Source: Prinia subflava
Lineage: Eukaryota; Chordata; Aves; Passeriformes; Cisticolidae
Assembly: GCF_021018805.1 (NCBI RefSeq)
Contig: NW_026960610.1
Coordinates: forward strand, 2,914,001-2,978,000
DNA: 64,000 nucleotides
Direction: 5' to 3'
Positions 34,431 through 47,200 of this stretch are shown one piece after another. Under the pieces are notes generated by a model. That model was not told the origin of the DNA and searched no databases. It worked only from the letters and a program-made list of their open reading frames with translations. A program made the position numbers and the translations under genes. Position 1 is the stretch's first letter, and the number at the start of each line of letters is the position of its first letter.

Positions 34431-34963
34431 CAGATTTCTTGCGGCCCAAAAATAGCCAGGAACCAGTGCAAGGACCCACCGTCTTCACTGATGGTTCGGG
34501 GAAAACAGGGAAGGCCATTGTTACTTGGCAGGATGGATCTGAGTGGCAGGTTTTGGAAGGCCATGAGGATGGGTCAGCCCAATTGGTTGAACTGAGGGCT
34601 GCAGTCATGGCATTTGAAAAATTTTCCCAGGAACCTTTCAATTTGGTCATGGATTCTGCCTATGTGGCCGACATCGCACAGCAGTTGGGGTATTCAGTTT
34701 TGAAGAAGGTCAGTAATCCTGCCTCGTTTCATTTACTGAAGACCTTGTGGTGTGCAATTCAGGCCAGGGTTCATTCATTCTACGTTCTGCATGTGAGAAG
34801 TCACACTAACTTGCCAGGATTTGTAGCAGAAGGTAATGTGAGGGCTGACAAGTTGGCTAACCCAGCGTGGGTAGCACCTCAGCCTGACACACTCCCGCAG
34901 GCCAAGGCATCACATGGTTTTTCCATCAGAACGCACTTACTTTGCAGAAGCAGTTCCAGTTGA
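34431..34963 (+). pseudogene. RNase H domain, outer ERVK
   Basis: The four acidic catalytic positions are visible in one frame: FTDGSGK, a Glu in VELRA, VMDSAYV, and the final Asp in GNVRADKLAN. RNase H would remove RNA from RNA-DNA hybrids. A one-base shift near 34910-34925 breaks the junction with integrase. Confidence 0.85.
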
Positions 34964-35664
34964 CGCCCACTGAGGCTCGCGACATTGTCGAGTCGTGTGA
35001 CGACTGTCACGCACTGGCTGCGCCTTTGCCGGCAGGGGTAAACCCCAGGGGCCTTAAGGCCTTGGAGCTTTGGCAGACCGATGTCACCCAGGTTGCCGAG
35101 TTCGGCCGGCTCGAGTATGTGCATGTCACGGTAGACACGTTCTCCTCTGCAATGTGGGCATCTGCTCACACGGGAGAAAAGACCCGTGATGTCATTGCCC
35201 ACTGCAGGCAGGCCTTTGCCATTCTAGGCATACCTTCTGCTGTGAAAACTGACAATGGTCCTGCTTACGCCTCACAGAAGGTACGGCAGTTCCTGCAGAC
35301 GGGGGGTGTGTCACACAACTTTGGCATCCCTCATTCTCCGACGGGACAGGCGATTGTAGAAGGCGCTCACGGTACACTCAAGAGTGTTCTTCAAAAACAA
35401 AAACAGGGAATGCAGGGTGAAACCCCGCACAGTCAGCTGGCAAAGGCTTTGTATGTCATCGATCACCTTACGGTGCCGCAGAACTCAAGTAACCCTGTCA
35501 TTTTGAACCATCACCTCTCGTTGCAGGCTTTGGACGAGACGCATCAGCCTCAAGCGAAGGTTCAGGTCTGGAATTTAGTCACCAAGCAGTGGGAAGGTCC
35601 CTATGACCTTATTGCTATGGGGCGTGGGTATGTGTGCGTATCCACAGATCCTGGGATACGCTGA
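34900..35664 (+). pseudogene. Integrase, outer ERVK
   Basis: The His pair of the zinc-binding domain is split by a frameshift near 34910; the Cys pair (CDDC) is in the main frame from 34942. The core shows the catalytic triad: LWQTDVT, VKTDNGPAY and the Glu of AIVEGAHGTLK. A C-terminal WEGPYDL motif follows. The frame ends at TGA 35662-35664 where Trp is usual in relatives, and similarity continues briefly beyond. This is the best-preserved gene of the outer element. Confidence 0.9.
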
Positions 35665-35917
35665 GTACCTTCAAAGTGTGTCCGTCCTGACCTGTGACCG
35701 CAGAGACAGAATCCGGCTGACGGGCGAGATAGAAACCGTGACCAAACTGAATGTCGCCAAGTGGATGAATCATCGAGTGATGACTCAGACGCAGACAAAC
35801 GCGAGTGATCACTCTGATGATTCCTCCACAAGCAGTGATTTAACATTGTTCATGTTCCTTTTTACATTGCTCATTTTTCTTTTTTCTGTTTTCTTTTTTT
35901 TAATGGAAAAAGGGTAA
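35603..35917 (+). CDS. Short frame with hydrophobic C-terminus, env position
   Basis: A 104-codon frame overlaps the integrase end in another frame and stops two bases before the 3' LTR. Its last 35 residues are Phe/Leu-rich with a DLTLFMFLF start, resembling a signal or membrane segment. It could be the vestige of an env leader joined to the purine tract by deletion of env, or chance. I would not treat it as an expressed gene. Confidence 0.3.
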   Translation: MTLLLWGVGMCAYPQILGYAEYLQSVSVLTCDRRDRIRLTGEIETVTKLNVAKWMNHRVMTQTQTNASDHSDDSSTSSDLTLFMFLFTLLIFLFSVFFFLMEKG

Positions 35918-35919
35918 GA

Positions 35920-36245
35920 TGTCGCCCTGTTCTTTAGGAATTTTCTTAGCCTTCTGATTGTTTACCTTCTTGGAGTCAGTTTCTCACACTTCTAACAGTC
36001 TCCTAATGTAAATATAGCTCTGTTTACTTAATGGTAGTTTTTTGTTTACATTCCTTTTTGGAGGGGGAGAAGAACTGATTGACTGTCTGTTTGACCAGTG
36101 TGGTTGGAGGGGTCGTGATCCTATCCTCCAATCCACAACTGGTGCCAAAAATGTATAAATATGAAAGAAAGTAAAGTACTGCCCCCCTTCTTTCCTGCTG
36201 GGACATCTGTGCGTCTGTGCGGTTCTTTTGTGTCCAACTGTGTCA
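35920..36245 (+). repeat. 3' LTR of outer ERVK
   Basis: A 326-bp LTR starting TGTCGCCCTG and ending TGTGTCA, preceded by a purine-rich GAAAAAGGGTAAGA. CTGAC follows, matching 21466-21470. A TGTATAAATA promoter element lies near 36150. Confidence 0.9.
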
Positions 36246-36250
36246 CTGAC

Positions 36251-38634
36251 CACATTTGTGCACACAGAATTATTATTCACATTTAAACTAAAATACAAAA
36301 GCAAAAATACCCGCTAAGCTCTATAAGGTGTGCAAGTAAAGAACACTTTCACAGAGCATGGAAAGCATAAAGTGCCACATGAGATCTTGACTCTCCCTTC
36401 AGATCTCTGGGTAACCACTGCACACAAACCTCCATATACCACCTAAGGTGCAAGCCAAGAGGAAGTGGGACACATTACTCCTGCAACATGCACATGCCTT
36501 TCACTAGCTTAAAACTGCTTATATATTTCCAAGAATGCACAAGCTGAATTATGAATACATTTATCAACAATGGGCTATTTTCTCTCTTGATGTAAGGACA
36601 GTGCCACTAAAAAGCCTCAGCTTTATATGTTTTGATCAGGAGCAGAGGAAGTAACACAGATGTCAGCTACAAAACCAAAGGATTAAAAAAAACAGTGACC
36701 AGCAGAGTCAGACACCATTGTAAAGGTGAGGTAATCACCAGCTGGAGGGCAGATTAAGAAGGAACAACAATTCTGGTAGGCAGAATGAACTTTGCAAAGA
36801 AAAGTGCTATGATCATTTCGGATGAGATAATCCCCAACTCTTTGGTTAGAAAGTTGTCCAGATATTTGTACTGTACTTGTTGCTGTGGTATCAAATTATT
36901 TTTTGATGCCCAACCAGCCCATCAGATTAAGACTGTAAGCCTTTAGGGAGAACTTTATTTATTTGCATGCAAACTGCCCTAATCCATGATTGCCATTATT
37001 CTACTACAGGACCAGACTAATGGTTTGAGCTTCTGACTGTTACTAAAATGCTACTCCTTAGAGATCCCACCCCTCAGAAACAGAATGGGCAATTTAAAAA
37101 TAGCATTGCTTATAAGAAAACAACTCACTTTTGTCCTGAGAACAGGTAAAGTGATTCTTCCACCCAAGGGGCCTGTAGAGCCACAGCCAGGCTGTCAGCT
37201 ATGTTCTGCTGCGCCAGTGCTCATCTCTTCAGCACAACTCCATTATCCCAAGAAGTCACAAGACTGGCTGGATCCTGGCAGGAATTGCTTTCCCTGGAAC
37301 AAGTTCTTGGACTTTACAACTTTCTAAGGGGAGGGGAATCACAGAAAAATGAATATCTGCAGATGATGAACTCCCTGATGTTAACAGGGCAAAGAAACTT
37401 TACATAATCTGCATTTTCCCATGTCTTCTTCCCCATTATTCTTGTCCTACTTAAAAACACAGACCAAGGGAAATGTCATTTTGGATGTCTGGAGTCAGAG
37501 TGCTGGGTTTTGCAGGGATATGAGATGGGCCTTTGGGCAAACTGTATATGGAAGTGAGCACTTTTGGCATTTACTGCTAATTGGGTACCAAAAAAGCAAA
37601 GTCTGAATGAATTTTGCCGTGTGTGTCTGTATCACTGGGAGAGGGCAGATAGCTCCTGTGGCTCTCCCAGCTGGCACACCATGTAGTCTTAATTTCATCC
37701 AAGTCAAATAGCTATAATTGCTTTTTATCCAGATGCTTTTCTGATTTAGGTACTACAACTGCAATATGAGAGAATCCAGGATTTATGAAGAGGCAGCCTG
37801 ACTGAAAATGGAGATGGGTATTTGCTATATCCATGTGCATATCTACAGCTGTGTATTCAGAGATGGAAAGGGGCTCTTATTCTATGGTTAAGAAAGATGC
37901 AATGAGTATCAAGTCATTTTATACTACATTACAGAAGAAACCAGTTTGCAGTTTTGGGCAAGTCTGATGTTTGCTTTTCAATCCTAGTGAGTAAATGTTA
38001 ACTAATGTCATTATAAGTACTTTAATCCAGAGGGAGATTAAACAAACAACAAAAAAAACCAAAACCCCAAAGATTAATTTGATTGAAGCACTACACTTAA
38101 TCCACTGATGACAACATGTTCAAAAATAATTCTTCTACTTTACATATAACAGATAATGAGTCACTTAAAAAAAAACCAAAAAACCCTCAACATTGTGGCC
38201 ATATACCAGCTCCTGGCTATTCAAGGCTCAGGCACAAAACTGACATCCTGGCTTTAAACCACCTCAGAAAGATCAGAACCCATGTTAAGTTTTTTCCAAA
38301 CAGAGAATACCAGTGAAGATACCCACTTTTAAACACTGTGTCCCTCATCCCCAGCATACAAAGAGCAGGATACATTTACATTATCCTAAAGGAATTGCAA
38401 CTCCTTCAAGTACTTTTGAGTTTTATTAATTAAAGAGACACTGAATATGGATTTCAGGGGATTTAAACTCAAGCAGAGTCTAAAATATGGTCTCTTGAGC
38501 TGGAAAAATATTTAGTAGCATGTGACGCTTAAATGACTGACAAATCCTTAAAAGACAGAGCAACATTTTTCTATCCAGTGCTTTGCACAGCAAAAGAAGA
38601 GTATTATTAGGGTGATTAATCAATTTATCTTCAC
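36251..38634. other. Intergenic, no gene recognised
   Basis: AT-rich sequence without a supportable gene or clear repeat. Reading frames are below 81 codons and isolated. It lies downstream of the KLHL13 3' end. Confidence 0.5.
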
Positions 38635-39023
38635 TGGCCAGTTTCCAGGAGTATCCGCTGGTATCACCGTGGAGGCCTAGCCAGAAAACAGACTGGGGAC
38701 ACAGATCTGGGTGCAACAGAGCAGCAGGGCAGAAGCCCGGAACTCCTCCAGTTTATTTACAAAAAGAAACTTATATACACCTCCTATAATGTCCATCCAT
38801 TGGGGGATTAAAGTCCCACCTTTCAATCCCATTGGCCAAACTAACTGTCTATTACCTTTATTCCTCCCATCTAGAAATATGTAAACAGAGGCAGTTAGCA
38901 AAACATGGCCAATGTCTACATTAACAAACGTGAGAGAGGCTGCATATTCTCTTTCAATATGAGCCCTGGACACACAGGAAAAGCTCATGGCAACATGCTG
39001 GTGCCACTATTCCACCTCCAACA
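38635..39023 (-). mobile_element. LTR-like segment, ERVK-like, minus strand
   Basis: On the minus strand a TATATAAG box is followed about 20 bp later by AATAAACTGG and a C/T-rich R-U5 region, the compact layout of a bird ERVK LTR. The start at TGTTGGAGG (39023) and the end near 38635 are guesses; no target duplication was found. It lies just beyond the predicted KLHL13 polyadenylation site. Confidence 0.55.
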
Positions 39024-39720
39024 ACCTTGCACAGCCACATAGAATTGAGACTTCAATTTTTTAAAGAGGAAGAATTGCTTTTGATTTTAACCAAAACAAT
39101 TATGAAACCTAAAGCTTACGTGTAGATTCTGGTAGTGACCATTACTAGTAAACTGCACAAAGAATAAATATCAGTACTTCCAAAACTGACACCATAGTAA
39201 TCCTGCTGCTTGATGCATCAAGCAGGGGCAAAACACAAATAGCAAACTCCCAACAAAAGTCTATTAAGCTTTACTTGGTTATTATTAATAGGTAACACAA
39301 TAAGCTGGTTTAAACACTTTTCTCCAGAGGATGCCCCTGTGACTGTGTTCATTAGCAAAATGACTTGTAACATTATGGGAAGTTCAGAACAAGCACAATG
39401 ACATAATCAGAGCTGCAGTTTGTCAGCAGGGCACTTTATATCGAGCAGGTAAAGATTCCTGTGAATTTGCATGGCTGAACACAAGCAGTTGTCCAAGGAA
39501 AAAACATTAAGACTTTTCATCAGTCCCTAACAATAAAATGAACACATCATACCAAAATAGTTTCTTAAAAGTAGGTCAAAAATACCCATTCATAATCACT
39601 TCTGCATTGGTTTCCTAGCAAATTCATCTACCCACATGGATATACATAACGCGTATCCTGGAGACAGTGAGGCAGAGGAAGAAAACCAAGTACATTAATG
39701 AGGTAGCTTAGACTGGATAA
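39024..39720. other. Downstream flank of KLHL13
   Basis: AT-rich sequence between the LTR-like segment and the predicted end of the KLHL13 transcript. No gene or known repeat is seen. Confidence 0.4.
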
Positions 39721-40779
39721 CTGCAGTTAAAAGTTTTATTGAACAAAAGAAGGTAAAATGTGGTATTCCAGGTTCACTGAGCAAAAGCAGCTCTCTCACT
39801 GAAGCTGCACTTTGTGCTAAATAACCTTATTAACTGAGACTATACAGAGGACACATTATGCAAGTTATCTCAACAGCAAAGGAGAAAAGGTAGATTAAAT
39901 TTGATCAGATGGAACCATTTGGTCAAATTCAGTGGCTTAAGTTACTGTTTCTAGCCCTTAACTACCCATATTCAGTACAGACATACAACAGAATACACAA
40001 CTGCACTGAGTTCCCATTTGTTAATAGTGTGTGCTCCCATGCAAGCAGAAGCCAATTCCTGAAAAAAAAAAAAACAAATTAAAAAACATAAACATGTTTA
40101 GGATGTTTTGTTTGAAACATCATTCAACTGATTCAGGAAAAACACTCGATATATGTTATAAAAAACTCCTGGCCTCTACAAGGTCTGCTCCTGTACAGTG
40201 CTAATATTTTAAAATTATTTTATTTCTTCCCTCTGCCTAAGAAACTTCACATGCCCTGAAAGCACCCACAAAGTCAGGTGGGTAAACAGATATGTCAAAA
40301 ATACTCTGTGTAAAGAGGGAGGTAGCTCAGGCCCCTTGGCAACCTTCAGACAGTTCACATTGATGTGGTCTACCTACCCTTGTAATCTGCAGTCAAAACT
40401 GAAAGGAAAAAGGATTTCAACATGAAATTTAGTGACATGTTCAATACAAATTTGACTCACTGGGCTCCCAAATGTAAGCTATAAGGTACTTCACACCCAA
40501 CATACAACATTAATAACATAATTAGTTCATACATTTTATAGACGATACCCTCTCATTTGTTAAACATTTGGCTTGGGCGACTACGTCTTTTATTGTTAAC
40601 CACTTGAGAGACATTCTAGGCCAAACAAACAGCACAAATAATGTCAAAGTATTTTCTTTTTTCCAGTAACTGTATGAAATGCTGTAGGCTAAGCCTAACA
40701 GAAACTACTGAAGAAAAATAATAGACCCCATGATGCAGTGCAGAGGTGTTACTACAACATCGTGAGTCAAGGGATGGTT
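39721..40779 (-). other. KLHL13: Predicted KLHL13 3' UTR
   Basis: About 1.06 kb between the stop codon and the candidate cleavage region near 39721. The segment is AT-rich and lacks open frames. The end is inferred from an AATAAA signal on the minus strand at 39735-39740; other sites further upstream or downstream are possible. Confidence 0.5.
39735..39740 (-). terminator. KLHL13: Candidate polyadenylation signal for KLHL13
   Basis: Minus-strand AATAAA in the context TTCAATAAAACT, about 1.04 kb past the stop codon. It is a good candidate but not proven to be the one used. Confidence 0.45.
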
Positions 40780-41267
40780 CTAAGGTGCTGAAAGAGGAGA
40801 CTCTCTAGATGGTGACCCTGTATTGTCCTCTGGAGGGAAAACAGTGAGAGTGCAGGCTCGAATGCCACCAAGAGATTCTGGAAGGTCAAATACTTTATGC
40901 CACTCATCTTGTTCTGGATCATACTTCTGAACTATTTCCACCATACACCGGTTATTCCAAGAATATCCTCCAACAACATAGATTTTATTTTCAAAGACAG
41001 CAACCCCAACATCACTTTGCCCACGTAACATGGCGGCAATTGGAGTCCACTGGTCTAGAGTTGGTGAGTAATATTCACAGCTTAGAACATCATCATAATC
41101 ACTTGTTCCTCTAAAGTGATTTCCACCAATAACATACAGCTTGTTTCCTACAGTACACATGCAATGCAGACCTCTGACTGTCGTCATTGGAGCTTTCTGA
41201 GTCCATTTGTCTGTGTCAGAGTCAAAACACATAAGTTCTTTTTGGAAAGTATCATGGGTAATTCCCC
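40780..41267 (-). CDS. KLHL13: KLHL13 last coding exon (Kelch repeats)
   Basis: Terminal coding exon of a Kelch-like CUL3 adaptor. The minus-strand acceptor TTCTTTAG precedes the first exon base at 41267, and the frame, completed by one base from the previous exon, runs 161 codons to TAG at 40780-40782. It carries the last Kelch blades, with di-glycine signatures SGGI (across the junction), VIGGN and VVGGY, and ends [11 protein letters not shown], which matches the KLHL13 C-terminus as I know it. KLHL9, the close paralogue, is a single-exon retrogene in mammals, so the multi-exon structure favours KLHL13. The Kelch propeller binds substrates; for KLHL9/KLHL13 with CUL3 the known target is Aurora B in mitosis. 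Confidence 0.95.
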
Positions 41268-42846
41268 CTAAAGAAACAAGACACATGTTAGAGTAGTGCT
41301 CACTCTAATAAGCCTTAAATAACAAAAAATACATTTTACTGAGAGAATCCCATCTTCCTTAAAACTTCTTCACTCTAGCTTAGATTACTATCATAGAAGT
41401 ACTCCATTTCAAATGACATTTGTTCCTTTAAATGGGAATATGGACAGAAGGCATGTCTCACGCTGCACCTCATTACACAATTGATACTGGCAGATTAAAA
41501 GAAGAAAAAAACTGTTACCTATGCTTCTATTTTGCAAAATTATTTCTTTGCTTACATTCATTCAGTTTGCTAGTTTTGTTTCTCACCATCAAGAATCCAT
41601 TTCCCTTTCAAATTCTCATACTATGTCACTGTGTTTCAAGTATCACAGAATTTTGATCAGAAAACTTTTTTCATCAACTTAAGTGAATAGAGGACAGATT
41701 TCAAATATTCTTCAGTTAATAGTTACCTGTGGTTCCCTCTACATTTACCTTCTCCATAGCTCCCTGCAAAAGCATTTGGAGAGGCTTCAGGACAAAAGGA
41801 AAAGAAAAATCTGTGGGATCTACATGAAAAAAAACACAGCAGACAGCATATGCATGTGCCACCTGCAGTAAAACAAGCACAATGGGCAAAACACAACTGA
41901 CAACAGCACAGCAATTAGGAGCTCAATGGACTTGCTCACAGAAAAATAAGCACCTGTACCTTACAGTAAATTCTGAAGCAAATTCCTCCTAGTCTACTGG
42001 CACAAGGGCCCCTAAATCAAGCTGCTCCAGCACATTTCCCCACCAGTTCTTGTCAGCTAAGCAATCTTGTCCCATCTCCTGCTCTGAATTTCAGCTTAGT
42101 TTTTAAGAGGATATCCTCTAAAATTCCAGTAGGAGAATATAGGCCTGTGATCTCTGCAATGATCACTGACAGACTGAATCTTGTTTAAAAATTAAGCTAA
42201 TAGCAGATTTTCAGACAACCCATTTGGAAAAAAAAGGTAATGAAACTACAACCTGAGTGACATACAGGACCGAGCATATTCCAAAGAAAAAAACGGTGAA
42301 AGTACAGATATCACTTATACAATACGATTAACATGGGAACTTAGCCCTTTCCATTACCTCAATGAAGGCAAATGTTGTTCTTTAAAGTAATAAAATTTCC
42401 AATGCATTCCAAAGTTTATAGGGAGGGTGTGTTTAATTACACTGCTATATTATGTCATATGATATGATATCATAATATATGTTATAATTATTTAATACTG
42501 TTATACACAATTATAATTATATATTATAACAATATTATATTTAACTATATTGCTATATACATTTTTATATGTGGCTATACATATATATAAACTTTATTCT
42601 GATTGGTAAAGTGAGTAATTGCTTTGGAATTCAGAGCTATTCAATTACTAAGCATAATATTATCTACAATAATTTTGTCAGAGCCTGCAGTGTATGTGCT
42701 GTTTGACTGGCTTCATATGAAACTGCATCACTACTGATACCATGGCAATCCTACTGCAACCACAGACTAATTTGTACTGTCTGCTGCTGAAACAGAAAAA
42801 GTTAGATAAGTAATTGTTTCACAGAGATATCACAGGCATGATTTAC
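41268..42846 (-). other. KLHL13: KLHL13 intron
   Basis: Intron bounded by GTAAAT (donor, 42846 side) and TTTAG (acceptor, 41268 side). Very AT-rich with a TA-rich, palindromic stretch at about 42450-42590. No gene inside. Confidence 0.8.
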
Positions 42847-42960
42847 CTGAAATATACATTAAGCCCCCATACACGGTTCCAGCGTGACCATAGTGGGGTT
42901 CATTCATTTTTGCCACGTAGCTCCACTCGTTCATTCTGGGGTTGTAACATTCCACAGTGC
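42847..42960 (-). CDS. KLHL13: KLHL13 coding exon (Kelch blade)
   Basis: A 114-bp exon between acceptor CTCCAACAG and donor CAG|GTAAAT. It encodes one Kelch blade including EWSYVAKM and the MYISGG di-glycine across the next junction. Phase 1 at both ends fits its neighbours exactly. It is too short to show up as a long open frame and was found from splice signals and homology. Confidence 0.95.
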
Positions 42961-43107
42961 CTGTTGGAGACAAATGAGAGCATAAAAGTGTTAAAACCAG
43001 CATGACAGTTTGGTGCTGAGCTCAGTGCAGTGGCAAAAACACTCACAGAGGAAGTGCCAACAAGTAACACTGTTCAGCTGAGGGAGTCTCAATGGAATTA
43101 TTGAGCA

Positions 43108-43240
43108 CTATCACAGAAACACAGAACAGATGGGGTTGGAAAGGGCCTCTGGAAATCATCTAGTCCAACTCCTCTGCTAAAGCAGAGTCACCAAGAACAG
43201 GTTGCATAGGATTGTGTCCAGCTGTGTTGTACCATCGGCA
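43108..43240 (-). mobile_element. CR1 LINE 3' fragment
   Basis: The plus-strand order CACAGAACAGATGGGGTTGG ... TCATCTAGTCCAACTCC ... ACCAAGAACAGGTTGC is the reverse complement of a bird CR1 3' end. It is a short, diverged, 5'-truncated copy. Orientation is the same as KLHL13. Confidence 0.8.
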
Positions 43241-44247
43241 AACTTGCTGAGAGAACACTCTGTCCCTTGCTGACTAATTTTCTATTGCATTGCAGTGTTT
43301 TATTAAGGATTTGCACAGCAACATACAGCACAGAATATGCAAGTCACTACATCAGTTTACAAAAGCCAAGCTAAAAAAAAAAAAAAAAAAAATGAAACAT
43401 CCCTGAATCTGGAAAGGAGATAAGCAGTGCCTGTGTTGATGTACAACTCCATTTGTGCAATTTTCTCTGCAAGTTGGAATGTTAAAATGATCAAGGGTTT
43501 TATCAGATCAGAAATCACAGAAGACAGTACCAAGTTAAGAAGAAATCCAGTGCCCAGGAGTCAGTGCAGAATGGAGAATGGATTCCTGAGAAGGAAACCT
43601 CTCTGTGACGTAAGATGGGAGAGATGCAGGTTGCAGGAAAAGGGCGTGCAACAAGCACAGGGAATACAAATAGATGGCAGATTCAATAGTGGAGCAAGCT
43701 CTAGGTATTGGCAGCTTGAATATTATAGTATGATCAGAGAGGCACAAGATCCTCAAAAACCCCATAATATAGTGACTTTATGATGCACAGAGCAATTGTC
43801 AAAAATTAAGTTATCTTAAAGACAAATCAAATCTCATTTTAAATAAAGATGCTTAATCTCTGTTGGATGTTTATGAACTATACATAGAAAAATCGAATCT
43901 GTCTTTAAAAGTGGCATTTTACTTGCTCTAGAACAAGGTTTTTATTGAATCAAGGGGTAGAAAATCTGAGTCAGCTCTATGGAATCAGTGGTGGTGACTT
44001 AACAGTGCAGGATTACACATCAACCGAGAGAGAAAATACCCTTAGAATCTGAGAAACTTGCCATTATAAAGGCAGAATCTAGTTAGTGTCAGTTTAAGCC
44101 TAATTACAGAATTATAGACCAGGCCAGTAAAGAACACCAGACAGTAACACATAGTGAATATAAGGCACCTCACCCTAACTCCAAAGCTATTTAAAATAAG
44201 ATCCTCTGGATCATTTTTGAAGAGTATGGCTACGGTCTCAGACTACA

Positions 44248-44272
44248 AAAAAAAAAAAAAAAAAAAAAAAAA
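44248..44272. repeat. Poly(A) tract
   Basis: About 25 A in a row in the intron. A similar run lies at 43373-43392. Confidence 0.9.
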
Positions 44273-47200
44273 CGCCTAGTCATTAAAAAATTAGTATAGA
44301 GCACATTAGAGTGACTTTCTGAATTCTCTTTTAGTTGCTGCATAACCTCCTTATTGTTGCAAAACAGGATGATAATACATAATTCCATGCAATTAGTGTC
44401 TCAAGTACACACGCTGAAAATAGACGCTTCCAGTTCCACTGTCAGAAATACTGTTTGACTGCCAGTTCAGCATCATCTAAGTCTAGAAGTGAAAAATAAA
44501 AGTCTGTTTTGCAGTTAAGAATTGTTAAATTGTTACAACACACTGGATTTGCTTCAGCTTTTCCCCACCCAGGAGCTGAACTTCAAATTTATGAAATGCA
44601 GAAAAGTGCTAGTCCAGAACATTAAGTTCATGATATAAGGCAAAACAAACTAAATTTCTGCTTTCTTCTAAACAAATTGTATATGTTGATTTGCATGTAT
44701 AAAATTACTAATTTCATATCCTTGAAACTGTTTCAAAATAGTAATGAAATCTTGAAATTCATCTGGTTCTGTGAGAGTGTCTCACACAAGGACTCACAGT
44801 TCTGCCATCTCAGGGATGTGTAAGATGGACAAAAAAAATAACAAACCAATACAAAGTAACTGAAGTAATGTGTGTCTGCAGTACTGGTGATGTACCAAAT
44901 TTTTGATTTTAAAAATCTGCCCAATATATGGGCAAGTTCCCAAGTCTACTCTAAGAGATCTGCCTTGGTTGTTTGGGTTTTCGTAATAAAGACAGAAATC
45001 TCCTCTTAAAAAAAATTTGTATTCTTTTCCATTCAATATGCTGCAAGCCTTCTGTATCCCATCAAGGAATTAGACATAAATCCAGTGATGCTGGAGACAA
45101 TCTCTTGCCCAAAGAAAGGTGTAGGCACAAAGAACTGATTCCACAAATGGCACTTAAAATTAAATCTGAGTTGTGTTTCTGTGAAGTGCCACCTTGACAT
45201 CACATGCAGTTTTTGCCCAATCCTCAAATAAACCTATGCTTGCTCTTGTAAACATATTCATCCATTCCAATATTCTTTTTTTAAAAGGAAAGCTCCTTCC
45301 ACTCTGCTCTATTTAGCAATCAGAAGCAAAGATGTGCAGAAATTTCAAAACCAGAAACAGATTTGATGTGCAAGTAATTATAGCTGCCACAGTTCCACCC
45401 CTAGAGCAGCCTCTTCCAACCCGCCGTTCACTGCTCCTCTGCGCTGAAACCATCACTCTACTGCTTCCACAACAACTACATCCTCTTCTTAAAGTGCTTC
45501 CACTCTGCACCGAGGTGAGGAACTTGTATTTCTAACACACTCCAAGGACAGGAAGAGCAGAGGATGTGCAAAGCAACTGCAGAGCCAGCAGCACTCAGAT
45601 GAACATGACATTCAACACTGGACAGTTTTATTTCACTCTGCACTACAAATTGGATTTAAGAGAGAAGCCATAGCCAAAATATCCCCTTAGCAAGAGAAGA
45701 CAAGATGTGCAGAATTGGTACCCATTACCACCACCACCATCACCATGTTGTAAAGACATTATTTATCTGAGAAAGGATGATGCTGAGTCCAAGACTCGTC
45801 ACTTTCTGATGTGGCTTCAAAACTGTCTCAAACATTCCTAGTACAGCTAAAGTACTGTTTGACACTATTTCAGACAAACTATTCCAACTCAAATCACATC
45901 CACTGTGCTCTAAAACAAAGCTAATCACCTTCCAGCTGAAAAACCCTACTCTTCTCTTAGATTGATCCATGTACTTGTATCCCTGTTACCTTGCAAGGTC
46001 ATTCAAATTCTCTCTTTCAGCAAGATATTCCTCTGCACTGAAAAGAAAAAATATTCAAAATTCCAGCCATTAAAGGTGCCCATAATTAAGGAGAGACATC
46101 TCTAGAAAATCTCCAGACAGAGAAGAGTTCACAAAACACTCTAAAATTGCTACTTTAATGCACCTAAGTGAGAGTGATGGAGTCATTCTTCCAACACCAC
46201 GAATGATTCAGACTAGGCTTTATGTTTAACAGTAGAACTTCTGATGTGTTCATTACCATAATCCAGGAAAGACAGGCCTCATTTTAATAGAATTAAGCAA
46301 TCTCAAAAAGTCACAAAGTTTTGGCAGTCCCAAGGGATGTTCAGCCTGCACTCATTTTATAGTGCCATCTGTGATGCTATCTGAGGAGTATACAGATATT
46401 TAACACTTTTCTGTCAGTAGCTTCTAAAGTGTCTTGAGGTCTATTACAGTAGCACTTAGCAACTCTGTGCTGTCCCAAAACCCAGGCTCTCAATTTTATT
46501 ATATTATTTCTATAATACAGCTTGTTCCTGTACAACTCCAAGGTGACTTGGTTAAATAGTCCTGACTAATTTTGTCCTAGCATACCAAGGAGCCACTCCA
46601 AAATAAGCCTCTGCACAAAAGGTCCTCTAGTTCACACTCTGGTCTGATATTCCCAATACTACTCTAACAGTAAACAGCCCAACTGGGTACTGGTGCATAT
46701 CAATCAACAACATTTAAAATACATTAGCTATATCTTTATGTACATACACACATATATATGTACACACACACACTCACAGGAGAAGTTTGTACATAAACAA
46801 GGAAGGATCAACATCATAGAGGGCATCTAGAAAATAACTACCTTCCAACTTGATGGGCAGAGGGTCAAAAGAACAGGTAACTGGCCTGGCAGTTTTCTCT
46901 TTGTGTCTTTATTGCAGCGTGATGAATGAATCTGTGGTTTAGTCACAACCCAACATCCCCTAAAGTGCTTAGGAAAAGCCCATATATAAAAAACCCAAAT
47001 TCTACTCAAGCCTATCAACAGCAGAGCCTGAAGTATCTGGAAAATACTTAAAAGCACAAGTTTTCTAGTACTTACACACACAGCTTCTGCCACCATCAAG
47101 CACCACAACTGAACTCTTACAATGAGCTACAAAAATCTACTTGTCAGAAGAGAAAACAGACTCCAGTGTTCAGCAATGTGCTGTGCTTCACATGTATTTT

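Larger units (their letters stand above)
21471..36245 (+). mobile_element. Outer provirus, ERVK/betaretrovirus-like, nested
   Basis: LTRs at 21471-21785 (continued 31033-31039) and 35920-36245 are flanked by CTGAC on both sides (21466-21470 and 36246-36250). The coding order gag remnant, dUTPase, protease, RT, RNase H, integrase is that of betaretrovirus-like ERVK elements, and RT carries YMDD. All genes are broken by stops or frameshifts. Env is absent: only a short hydrophobic frame lies between integrase and the 3' LTR. By eye the LTRs differ at roughly 8-9% of positions, so this is the oldest layer. The 5' LTR is split by two later nested insertions of about 9.2 kb. Confidence 0.9.

Noticed and set aside
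38635..39023. Exact target duplication for the minus-strand LTR-like segment
   Set aside because: Several candidate 4-6-bp pairs were tried; none matched with TG/CA ends, so only approximate limits are given.
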